Origin: a virus
Length of the DNA: 59,999 nt
IMG/VR virus record: IMGVR_UViG_3300034158_000041
Location: 1 to 59,999 of that record
Strand: one strand, 5' to 3'
Shown: piece by piece, positions 24,015 to 30,698 of the stretch
Layout: every line of letters starts with the position of its first letter
Numbering within the stretch: the stretch's first letter is position 1
Program-made: the position numbers and the translations under genes
Notes under the pieces: generated by a model
The model's input: only the letters and a program-made list of their open reading frames with translations
What the model was told of the DNA's origin: nothing
Databases searched by the model: none

Positions 24015-24467
24015 TTAGCTGTACCCGCCGAGCTGCAGGCCGTCAACATCCTGGATCTGCACGTTCACGCTCATGCCTTCGCCTTGAACCCCGTCCAGCT
24101 TTGCCCCGACCGGGAAGGAAGTTGCAATGCAATCTGCATACAGGTAATGGGTCGTGTCCTGGTAGAATCGGATCTCAGCAACCGCGTTTGCTGTGGTGAA
24201 CAAAGTCCACAGAGCTTTCTGCCCGGGATCATCCAGCGCCAGATACTTGAATGAGATCGTGCCCGATGCATCTCGCAGGGTGGCTATGTAGGACTTCCAG
24301 GTCACAACTCCGGCTGCTGTTATTGCCGCGCAAGTTGTTTCTTTGCTGTCCACCTTGTTATCGAAATTCCATCCATCCACACCAGAGATGAAGGTCTCAG
24401 ATCCTGATAAGGGAGTGATCGAAACCTTTAGAGTTTGGCCGCTAATTGGGCCTGTTATGTCTGCCAT
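24015..24467 (-). CDS. major tail tube protein, 150 aa
   Basis: Size, position (start of the tail module) and motifs such as TWKSYIATLRDASGTISFKY and YLYADCIATSFPVGAKLDGV match siphoviral major tail proteins, which stack as hexameric rings. It has no signal peptide. A GAGGT sequence precedes the ATG, and a 16-bp palindrome lies just upstream, suggesting it heads a regulated operon. Confidence 0.75.
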   Translation of the reverse strand: MADITGPISGQTLKVSITPLSGSETFISGVDGWNFDNKVDSKETTCAAITAAGVVTWKSYIATLRDASGTISFKYLALDDPGQKALWTLFTTANAVAEIRFYQDTTHYLYADCIATSFPVGAKLDGVQGEGMSVNVQIQDVDGLQLGGYS

Positions 24468-24695
24468 TTAAATACCTCACATATTGCAATATGTTCGCAT
24501 CTCCGGCATCGTCGCGACAATGCCATCACAGAAGATAAAGATAAATAGAAGAAACGCCTATAATTTCATGCTCTGATAGTGTAGTCCGTTCTAACACATC
24601 ATGAGGCGAAAGCCGTGGAGTGATAACATGGGTTAAAATCCCATTCAGAGACATGCCGCCAATTTCCTGAAGTACAAGGGAGAAAGGGCGGCAAA
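24468..24695. other. non-coding spacer upstream of the tRNA-like gene
   Basis: 228 bases between the tail operon start and the tRNA-like RNA. Apart from the palindrome at 24479-24494 I see no convincing gene; a minus-strand open frame here runs antisense through the tRNA-like element and is rejected. Confidence 0.5.
24479..24494. promoter_or_regulatory. 16-bp perfect palindrome upstream of the tail operon
   Basis: ACATATTG followed directly by its reverse complement CAATATGT, 12 bases upstream of the major tail protein ATG, where a TATA box or operator would lie. A dimeric repressor or activator site is plausible. Confidence 0.5.
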
Positions 24696-24823
24696 GAGAA
24701 TCGTAGTCGAATTGGTAAGACACCGGCCCGTCTGGGGCCGAGCCCGTAAACGGCAAAAGCCGGAGTATCCGAAAGGACTCTACGGTAGCTGTGTAGTGAT
24801 GGTTCGAGTCCATCCGATTCTCA
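24696..24823 (+). tRNA. tRNA-like RNA with structured central insert; anticodon unresolved
   Basis: The 5' end folds like a tRNA: acceptor strand 24697-24703, D-arm 24706-24721 with A14, G18 and G19. The 3' end has a perfect 5-bp T-stem (24798-24802/24810-24814), a TTCGAGT loop and the acceptor complement 24815-24821; G24696-C24822 adds an eighth pair. Between them, CCGGC (24723-24727) can pair with GCCGG (24759-24763), but 31 bases separate these strands and 34 more precede the T-stem. The interval holds hairpins and two bulge-helix-bulge-like folds: CCGT/ACGG with a CTG bulge at 24732-24734, and GAGT/ACTC around a GAAA loop. The first trinucleotide in anticodon position is GTC (Asp), preceded by C, not U33. 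It could be a twice-interrupted tRNA or a degenerate one. Confidence 0.5.
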
Positions 24824-24862
24824 TAAGAAATCGTTAAATATCAGAAGATTCTATAAGATATC

Positions 24863-25039
24863 ATGAAAAAGAATCTAATTTCGAAGCTTTTCGAAGCTTT
24901 CAAGTCTGGAGAGATCCTGAAAGATGGAGCAGAGTTCTATAAGATAACTGAATTCAATATAACACTGCATCCCGATTTTGTCCAGCAAAGACAGATTGTC
25001 GTAGCAATTGCGCAGACCAATGAGACGGGGGAGCTATGA
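24863..25039 (+). CDS. hypothetical protein, 58 aa
   Basis: Starts 39 bases after the tRNA-like RNA; a TATA-like CTATAAGATA lies a few bases upstream. Contains a short in-frame direct repeat (TCGAAGCTTT twice, residues about 6-12). Not recognised. Stop overlaps the next ATG. Confidence 0.5.
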   Translation: MKKNLISKLFEAFKSGEILKDGAEFYKITEFNITLHPDFVQQRQIVVAIAQTNETGEL

Positions 25040-25521
25040 AAACCATCGACCTAACAGATCGAGATGTAAAAATCGAAATATCGCAAGACAGCGTGTCATT
25101 CAGTTCATGGAACAACACATACAAACCAGACCCCGCCTGGTGCTTACAGGATAGCGCCGGCCATATCCATAGATGGGACTTAGCAGCCAAGAAAGTGCAC
25201 ACCATCAAGACCGTTGTAGATGAGGTCTTCGAGCACTGGGATGACGGGGACTATTGGACCACCGAAGAGACCCACCAGGAGTGCGTCCGATGTGGTGAGC
25301 GCATCGAGCCGGGATATTTGGTTGATGTTCCCGCGGGGCAGATTGTGCTGGTTCCAACCTTAAAACGCTTATCGGGAAGCTATGCACTTGGAGAGAATGA
25401 TATATTCCCGGAAATGGGAGAACGGTATGCGTTCATAATTTACGGGGAAACATATGAAGCATACATAACCGAAATGTCGGCGTGCGCTCATGGGCCGATT
25501 ATGATATCTTTTGGAGCATGA
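25036..25521 (+). CDS. hypothetical protein with zinc knuckle, 161 aa
   Basis: Residues 83-86 CVRC with a following CGE... and a later cysteine suggest one zinc-binding site in an otherwise beta-rich protein (WCLQDSAGHIHRWDL early on). No family recognised. Coupled to the upstream gene by ATGA. Confidence 0.55.
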   Translation: MKTIDLTDRDVKIEISQDSVSFSSWNNTYKPDPAWCLQDSAGHIHRWDLAAKKVHTIKTVVDEVFEHWDDGDYWTTEETHQECVRCGERIEPGYLVDVPAGQIVLVPTLKRLSGSYALGENDIFPEMGERYAFIIYGETYEAYITEMSACAHGPIMISFGA

Positions 25522-25524
25522 GTT

Positions 25525-25629
25525 ATGAATTTCAGAGATGCTAAACTGACAAGAGATCTTGATAAGCTGGAAAGCCTGATTCGCAACCTATCAAAAGAGG
25601 AATGGAAAGAACTCTGCGATCGGTTCTAG
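25525..25629 (+). CDS. small helical protein, 34 aa
   Basis: Short frame three bases after the upstream stop, encoding a charged helix (RDLDKLESLIRNLSKEEWKE). Its stop overlaps, by 4 bases, the stop of the convergent head gene. Existence supported mainly by tight packing. Confidence 0.4.
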   Translation: MNFRDAKLTRDLDKLESLIRNLSKEEWKELCDRF

Positions 25630-25970
25630 CCAACGTGTTTTTTGATGTATTTGGGAAGCTTACTTATATTCGATTGTACCGTATCTCCGATAAAACCAGC
25701 GTGCCCCGTTGTATGATGCAACGATCGATCCATTTCCTGTTTGAATATATACGCCTTCGCTGCTCCTCCGCCCCCCACATAAATACACCGGTTTTTATCA
25801 TCCCTCTCATATCCCAGAGAGTTCCGCATAGTTCCGCCATTTACCGGAGCGACCGGGCAATTGATCTTTGCTTGGGGAAGCCAGACAACAAGGGCGAACT
25901 CTTCCAGGCCATCCATTCCAGCCTTGATGACCCGGTTCTTAAACGGCCCATCGTTCCAGGTAACACTCAT
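25626..25970 (-). CDS. HK97 gp10-like / neck protein, 114 aa
   Basis: Size and layout fit a head-tail joining protein: an N-terminal FKNRVIKAGMDGLEEFALVV, then GGTMRNSLGYERD and YIFKQEMDRSLHHTTG, with a basic end KLPKYIKKHV. Family members adopt an alpha/beta fold and lie between the head completion genes and the tail tube, as here. Overlaps the Mu F-like gene by 4 bases. Confidence 0.65.
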   Translation of the reverse strand: MSVTWNDGPFKNRVIKAGMDGLEEFALVVWLPQAKINCPVAPVNGGTMRNSLGYERDDKNRCIYVGGGGAAKAYIFKQEMDRSLHHTTGHAGFIGDTVQSNISKLPKYIKKHVG

Positions 25971-26908
25971 GGCAATATCTCACCAGGGCGCGTCGGACCG
26001 CTGCCTTTTATCGTCAGCTCTGCCAATTCATCGGTTACTCTACTCTTTAGAGAAACGCCTTTCTTGGATTCTTTCGGCTCTTTGGCAACCTTCGATTCTT
26101 CTTTTCTCTCTGCAACCTTTGGCATGTATGGTTTGGACGACTTCGCAACTACGATATTTGTGCATCTGCATCGGTTATGCAATGGCGGGCCTCTGCCATC
26201 TCCTGGAAAGTTGCCGCCAATCGCGGCTCTTTTGCCTTGCATACCGCCACATTTCGAGCATCGGTGGTCGTCTGCTGCTGTTAGCCATTCCTGCTCATAT
26301 TCATCCTTGCTTATGATGCCCCGCTCTACCGCGTTTTCGTTTACCTGTCTGCTGCCTTCGTTGGTCGCGGTGTGGCTTTCGGTGAGCCCGATGTTGTCAG
26401 CTCTCAACTTAATATAGAACTTAATTCTTTTTGCAACTAATCGTTCCACTGATATCTGATCCATACCAGAATCTAAGAGCGCCTTTCGATAATTCTCCGC
26501 TGCCTTGGCGTGTTGTGGCAAAATTCCTATATGTTGCCTAATAAGTTTGCTTTGCTCTTGCGGAGATAAGCCTTCTTCCAGTCCTCTTCTTGTTATATCC
26601 CGGATGGTTGCCTTGGTGGTATCGTTTATAAGTGTGATCTGATTGGCCCCATATTCCTTAATCCAGGCGATTGCTTCAGGCGATGTGATATCGAACTTGA
26701 TTCCAGTTCCAAGGATCTTTCCAAGCTCTCCTAATTGAGCTTCGCCTCCTTCATAAAACGCAGATTCTATGAGCGGTGTAGGATCAAATCTTATGATCTT
26801 GGTATTGGCACGCCCGGTTTTGGCTACTTCATCAGCCCACGATTGGAACTCATCTGAGATGTTTTTGGCCCACTTGTCTCCAATCGTCTGGATGGGAGTT
26901 TCTATCAT
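25967..26908 (-). CDS. minor head protein, Mu gpF/SPP1 gp7-like
   Basis: 313 residues. Residues 165-245 carry the family hallmark: RADNIGLTESHTATNEGSRQ, then EQEWLTAADDHRCSKCGGM and PPLHNRCRCTNIVV, with the Cys/His set that holds the small C-terminal domain. Such proteins are packaged with the portal and aid head morphogenesis or DNA ejection. It is unusual that it is far from the portal gene (40536-41894). The last 60 residues are a Lys/Glu-rich tail. Confidence 0.8.
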   Translation of the reverse strand: MIETPIQTIGDKWAKNISDEFQSWADEVAKTGRANTKIIRFDPTPLIESAFYEGGEAQLGELGKILGTGIKFDITSPEAIAWIKEYGANQITLINDTTKATIRDITRRGLEEGLSPQEQSKLIRQHIGILPQHAKAAENYRKALLDSGMDQISVERLVAKRIKFYIKLRADNIGLTESHTATNEGSRQVNENAVERGIISKDEYEQEWLTAADDHRCSKCGGMQGKRAAIGGNFPGDGRGPPLHNRCRCTNIVVAKSSKPYMPKVAERKEESKVAKEPKESKKGVSLKSRVTDELAELTIKGSGPTRPGEILP

Positions 26909-27324
26909 GTCCGAACCTTGACCAGCCCGAAATCGACCGAGAACCTGTAAGCGGGCCCGCCTACCATCTCCAGATCGCTTGTCACTGTCAGGTCATCTGG
27001 TATGGATCGGTTTGTGGCCAATGCGACATACCCAGTGGGCGGATTGAAGTCCAGCCACTTCCTGATATCTTCTGCAATCGCGAAAGCGTTGTGCGGATCG
27101 GTGTAGCGGACCTGGACCTGGACACCAGGATAGTCCAGAGCCCCCGCATTGCCTGAGCCGTTTGTGAAGTGACCGCTGGAGACTCCTATGTTTCCGCCCA
27201 CGCCCCCGCCAGTAGGAAACACTGCTATGCAGTTGATGACATCGGCGGGGAATTGCATGGGATATATAGGAAGCACCTGGTTGGGCATATCCGCGAGCCA
27301 ATTTGCAATATCGGTAATAAGCAT
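26905..27324 (-). CDS. minor capsid / tail terminator-like protein, 139 aa
   Basis: Contains YPGVQVQVRYTDPHNAFAIA followed by EDIRKWLDF and a C-terminal MVGGPAYRFSVDFGLVKVR, as in small minor capsid/tail completion proteins of siphoviruses that coincide with this gene position. Start at 27324 is preferred because GAGGT precedes it by a few bases; longer forms from 27339 or 27372 are possible. Confidence 0.65.
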   Translation of the reverse strand: MLITDIANWLADMPNQVLPIYPMQFPADVINCIAVFPTGGGVGGNIGVSSGHFTNGSGNAGALDYPGVQVQVRYTDPHNAFAIAEDIRKWLDFNPPTGYVALATNRSIPDDLTVTSDLEMVGGPAYRFSVDFGLVKVRT

Positions 27325-27433
27325 GATAACCTCACTCATAGGAAGAAGGGCCACTGGCTGCAACACCAGCACGCGCCCGCAATCCTATGGTTTCCCCTCT
27401 TGGTTTATGTACCTTGTCACGCTTAAAAGGTGA

Positions 27434-27559
27434 CTATGATGTAGATGTTGAGTATATATGCGTCTCTCCGTTTCGATCTTCGCAAAATTCGACGCATTCC
27501 ATCAATTTCAGGTAGCTATGGCAGTTGTCATAAATAGTGCAATCATCGCAAGCGCTCAT
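27434..27559 (-). CDS. cysteine-rich small protein, 41 aa
   Basis: ATG at 27559 has a strong GGGAGGAG sequence just before it. Five cysteines (CDDC, C near 13, C near 22, C near 26) suggest a zinc-binding mini-domain. Not recognised. About 110 bases with no gene separate it from the next gene downstream. Confidence 0.5.
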   Translation of the reverse strand: MSACDDCTIYDNCHSYLKLMECVEFCEDRNGETHIYSTSTS

Positions 27560-27661
27560 TTACTCCTCCCAAAAAGGATCTCGAAAGTCCGGCTCAAGTA
27601 TATCATAGATATACAATATCCAAATGCCCTCCAGTAGAAAGGCAAAGAACCGGACGCCCAT
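27560..27661 (-). CDS. possible small membrane-associated protein, 33 aa
   Basis: The frame MGVRFFAFLLEGIWILYIYD has a hydrophobic N-terminal half and an acidic end (LEPDFRDPFWEE). It fits exactly between neighbours, and its end contains the Shine-Dalgarno of the next gene. An alternative frame from 27671 is less protein-like. Confidence 0.4.
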   Translation of the reverse strand: MGVRFFAFLLEGIWILYIYDILEPDFRDPFWEE

Positions 27662-27668
27662 AGTATCC

Positions 27669-27767
27669 TCATTCCCTGGCTTTCCTTTCCCGTTCCTGGC
27701 ATATCGGGCAGATCTCGGCCTTGGCCGGCATCAGGTGATCGCCATGCTGCTGGTGGGGCTCAGGCAT
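27669..27767 (-). CDS. small CPIC-containing protein, 32 aa
   Basis: Starts at 27767 within the end of the upstream gene and encodes EICPICQERERKARE at its C-terminus, one zinc-knuckle half. Existence is supported by tight packing only. Confidence 0.4.
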   Translation of the reverse strand: MPEPHQQHGDHLMPAKAEICPICQERERKARE

Positions 27768-28002
27768 AGAAGAGCCCCGTTGTGTTGGTTAGGTTCAGGC
27801 TGCTATTGTTTCCCAAGAATGCCCATATCCCGGCCAACCACGTATCGTGTTGCCCCGCCAGGTCTTGTGGGATGGCAATTATGGAACTTGTGGCTTGAGA
27901 CATCGCGTCAGGGAACACAAGCGGCCCGGTGTTGACAGTTGCCATGTCTGCGACCGGGATAGTCGCATTCATGAGCAGTGTAACCATGAGAATCGAGATC
28001 AT
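27760..28002 (-). CDS. small secreted protein, 80 aa
   Basis: Start at 28002 overlaps the stop of the upstream membrane protein. N-terminus SILMVTLLMNATIPVADM is signal-peptide-like; the C-terminus has N-linked sequons (NNSS, NLTNTT). In the lysis-like region; function unknown. Confidence 0.55.
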   Translation of the reverse strand: MISILMVTLLMNATIPVADMATVNTGPLVFPDAMSQATSSIIAIPQDLAGQHDTWLAGIWAFLGNNSSLNLTNTTGLFYA

Positions 28003-28553
28003 ATAGTCCACGCCAACCCTCTGCCAGCGTCTGCTATTTTGCGGCGCCCCTTCCAGGCAAGAAACAGGAGAACCGCTATCGATCCGATCAGTGCCAACGT
28101 GATATGCAGGCCCCATTCTGCAATCATCTCATTGAGCCCCGGCCAATACACGCGGGCAGTTATTGCACTTAGAAGGAAGACAATAAAGGCCAAAACCGGG
28201 CTACTCGTTACGGTCTTCCATCCCACGCCCACAAGCCCTTTCTGGTAATCTACTATTATTCGCTGTTCCCTATAACATTGTAATTCCGTTTTTATTGGGC
28301 CGATTTCATCCATTAAACGCTGGTGGTTGGTAGCTATCTCGACGCGAAGTACCTCATTATTGGCACGGTTACGGGCATCGAACTCCTCCATGAGCCGCGT
28401 GCAATTATCTTGCCCGACTATGCGTTTATCCATGCCAGAAACCGCGTCTCGAAGCTTCTCGAAGTCGTGGCTCAAAGCTTCGTTGCTTTCTTTCCCGTCA
28501 TTCTTGACATCTTCGAGATTTGAAAGAATTAACTTTAGAGTGTCGCCGTCCAT
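27999..28553 (-). CDS. coiled-coil protein with two C-terminal membrane spans
   Basis: 184 residues. The first 105 are soluble and coiled-coil-forming (DGKESNEALSHDFEKLRDAV). Two hydrophobic segments follow: about 118-135 (SPVLAFIVFLLSAITARV) and 150-167 (ITLALIGSIAVLLFLAWK). The layout, next to a peptidase and another small membrane protein, suggests a holin- or spanin-like lysis protein. No family is certain. Confidence 0.6.
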   Translation of the reverse strand: MDGDTLKLILSNLEDVKNDGKESNEALSHDFEKLRDAVSGMDKRIVGQDNCTRLMEEFDARNRANNEVLRVEIATNHQRLMDEIGPIKTELQCYREQRIIVDYQKGLVGVGWKTVTSSPVLAFIVFLLSAITARVYWPGLNEMIAEWGLHITLALIGSIAVLLFLAWKGRRKIADAGRGLAWTI

Positions 28554-28559
28554 GCAGCC

Positions 28560-29210
28560 TCAAGAGAATGGCAATTGTGCCAACTCAGAGGCAGTACCCC
28601 GGATTTCCGCATTCTGGCTAGGGATATAGTATCTGGTCCAATAATAAGCATAGTAGCTTACTTGGTCCCTAGGAGCGGCTGGATGGCCTCTGAGGGCAAG
28701 GTTCAGCAACCAAGGCCAAATGCCTCTCTGGATGCCAGCTATCAGCACAACCCAGGCTAACTCATTTTCGCCACAGGCTGACCAAGATATGACTTGCGCA
28801 CCCGGGACTTCATGGATTCCAGCTCCATAGCAACAGCCAAAGAAGAGGTCGCAATTCACGCCGGGCCGGAGCCCTCGCAGGATGGCATCTACCTCATAGT
28901 CCCACACCAGCCCTCCGGATTCCCAGTCAGAAGCGCACAAGCATTCTGATGTGCCGTCGGGTTCCGCGCTCGGAACTTTGCCACCATGCCCGAAGAAGCC
29001 GAAGCATATCGAATCTCCTGCATATGAGGTATTTACCAGGTCACGCAAGCCGTTTATGATCGTGGCCTTGGATGGATTCGATTGGCACTGAACCACCTGG
29101 AAGCCTCTCTGCAATAGGCTTGTCCTTGTGTCGTTCATATCATTGATATTATTTTTCATGGTATAGGGAGCCCGATAGGCGTCCACCGCTGCAAGAAATG
29201 CCCTTTTCAT
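28560..29210 (-). CDS. caspase-fold (C14/metacaspase-like) peptidase, 216 aa
   Basis: Starts KRAFLAAVDAYRAPYTMKNN like metacaspase p20 subunits, followed by NDMNDTRTSLLQRGF and a T-x2-I-I-N-x-L helix. The catalytic His lies in ICFGFFGHGG (about residue 75) and the catalytic Cys in DLFFGCCYGAG (about residue 126), each after a beta strand as in C14 enzymes. No signal peptide. GGAGG precedes the ATG. Position next to small membrane proteins suggests it could cut cell-envelope proteins during lysis or act in a host interaction. No cell-wall-binding domain is present. Confidence 0.75.
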   Translation of the reverse strand: MKRAFLAAVDAYRAPYTMKNNINDMNDTRTSLLQRGFQVVQCQSNPSKATIINGLRDLVNTSYAGDSICFGFFGHGGKVPSAEPDGTSECLCASDWESGGLVWDYEVDAILRGLRPGVNCDLFFGCCYGAGIHEVPGAQVISWSACGENELAWVVLIAGIQRGIWPWLLNLALRGHPAAPRDQVSYYAYYWTRYYIPSQNAEIRGTASELAQLPFS

Positions 29211-29257
29211 GAATGGCCTCCATAATTGAAATTATTATTAGCAAAAAATAATAGAAG

Positions 29258-29512
29258 CTATTTACATTTAGCTTCAAGTTCTGCGATCTTTTCAGCCTTC
29301 GCGCCCTGAGTCATCACAATGATTCCGCCGCCGTACTTGCGGGCAATCATGACAATGATGAATATCAGAGCGGAAATAGCACTTATCTGTTCCACTGTTA
29401 CTTGTATTCCAGTGATACCAAGTGCTGAAAGAGCAGTTATGATAAGCCCGATCGTTGCGGCGATCTCCGTCTTGGAATCCCACGGCATCTTAACTTCTGA
29501 TTCGTCTACCAT
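29258..29512 (-). CDS. holin-like small membrane protein, 84 aa
   Basis: Two hydrophobic segments: residues about 16-36 (IAATIGLIITALSALGITGI) and 44-58 (ISALIFIIVMIARKYGG), with a short charged C-terminus (AEKIAELEAKCK). Size and topology match phage holins. Starts directly after the upstream stop (TAA then ATG). Confidence 0.55.
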   Translation of the reverse strand: MVDESEVKMPWDSKTEIAATIGLIITALSALGITGIQVTVEQISAISALIFIIVMIARKYGGGIIVMTQGAKAEKIAELEAKCK

Positions 29513-29797
29513 TTAAATCATACTCCTTGGATCAGTCACGAACTGGATTGCGCCCATGTATGCAGCCTTTGCAGGGACATAATTGGATGGGATCTTTCCA
29601 GCGTCTCCTATGTCCAGAACCTTGGACTGTTCCTTTGTGGCTCCGACGCTTGCAAGATCTCCGCTCATGCCGGTATCCATGCCTTTGATCTCATCAAATG
29701 AAATCTTGGAGAGCTGAACAGTTCCGTTTTCCATTGGCCATGCCGAGGCCATACCGATTGCAGCGAGTGCAACCATAATTATCAGAATTGTCTTCAT
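29513..29797 (-). CDS. small secreted protein, 94 aa
   Basis: Signal peptide KTILIIMVALAAIGMASA, then a short mature domain with no known motif. The signal has the A-x-A cleavage end common in methanogen exported proteins. Overlaps the upstream gene by 4 bases. Confidence 0.6.
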   Translation of the reverse strand: MKTILIIMVALAAIGMASAWPMENGTVQLSKISFDEIKGMDTGMSGDLASVGATKEQSKVLDIGDAGKIPSNYVPAKAAYMGAIQFVTDPRSMI

Positions 29798-30225
29798 TTG
29801 TGAACACCTGTATCAAAGGGCTCCGCGCCCATGCTTGGATTGAGGCTCATGTGGATCTTCGGGTCGACCCCATACGTCCACATGTAGGTTCGCCTATCGA
29901 GAAGAGGGCCGTTCTGGCCTGCGCGATACCGCTTAAATGCTAAATCACCAACTGATCCACCGGGAATCTTGGCCTGCTCCTCATCCATGAGTGGCACGCA
30001 GCCCAACCAGTCATCGTTCTCTGTGATGGTCGCGATCCATTGGCCGATTCCTTTTTCAGGAACATCCGGAACTTCCAGCACTCGCGCGCACTTAGGACAG
30101 CCCACAAGTACTTTTCCCTCGGTCTTGCCGCGTTGAACCGATGCCAGCTTCAAGTCTTGCGCTGAAATCGAGATCTCTTCTTCGCAGACCGGACAAATTA
30201 TTTCCAAGTCGGGTATTTTTATCAC
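29794..30225 (-). CDS. zinc-ribbon protein, 143 aa
   Basis: An N-terminal zinc ribbon: IICPVCEEE (about 9-17) and VGCPKCARV (about 41-49). The remaining 95 residues form a separate domain rich in Trp, Gly and Asp with DRRTYMWTYGVDPKIHMS. Not recognised. Confidence 0.6.
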   Translation of the reverse strand: MIKIPDLEIICPVCEEEISISAQDLKLASVQRGKTEGKVLVGCPKCARVLEVPDVPEKGIGQWIATITENDDWLGCVPLMDEEQAKIPGGSVGDLAFKRYRAGQNGPLLDRRTYMWTYGVDPKIHMSLNPSMGAEPFDTGVHK

Positions 30226-30252
30226 CTATTATTGAAAAAGGATAATAGCCGC

Positions 30253-30504
30253 CTATTGAACAGGCGGAGTTTCGGGGTCTTCGTCTCCCTCGGGGCGTGC
30301 CACTACAACGGGGGTATCCTGGAGGGGAATGTTCAGTGTGGGTATGATAACTTCGTCGATGAACTTCTTCGCCCGATCGCGAGTGAAATCATCAATTCCG
30401 GCGCCATACATCCGGGAGCCGCTATTCACAACTTCTTTCATCAAGGTCTCGAAGTACTCTCCGAGGGTGTTGACGGTATCATTTTTTCCCTTTTTGAAAA
30501 CCAT
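30253..30504 (-). CDS. hypothetical protein, 83 aa
   Basis: Not recognised. A helical core (about 12-55, TLGEYFETLMKEVVNSGSRM) and an acidic, proline-rich C-terminus (PEGDEDPETPPVQ). AGGTG-type sequence just before the ATG. Confidence 0.55.
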   Translation of the reverse strand: MVFKKGKNDTVNTLGEYFETLMKEVVNSGSRMYGAGIDDFTRDRAKKFIDEVIIPTLNIPLQDTPVVVARPEGDEDPETPPVQ

Positions 30505-30531
30505 TTGTTCACCTCAGCTATTAGCTGATTA

Positions 30532-30678
30532 TTATTCATCCCGTATAGACAGCCTATTATTGTTGTTTTCATATTCGGTTATCCTGATTTTCAGTCTCAC
30601 AATATCGCTTTCTCGGCCTTCTCGCAAGGCCCGAATGACCACGAGAACATCTTCTCCAGATAGATCTTCCAGGGACAT
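30532..30678 (-). CDS. small coiled-coil protein, 48 aa
   Basis: ATG at 30678 preceded by TGAGGT-like sequence. Helical heptads (EDVLVVIRALREGRESDIVR) and an Asn-rich end. Function unknown. Confidence 0.5.
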   Translation of the reverse strand: MSLEDLSGEDVLVVIRALREGRESDIVRLKIRITEYENNNNRLSIRDE

Positions 30679-30698
30679 GTGACCTCAGAAAAATAGAA

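Noticed and set aside
24526-24813. Minus-strand open frame of 95 codons
   Set aside because: It runs antisense through the tRNA-like RNA and has no good start or homology; the RNA folding is the better explanation.
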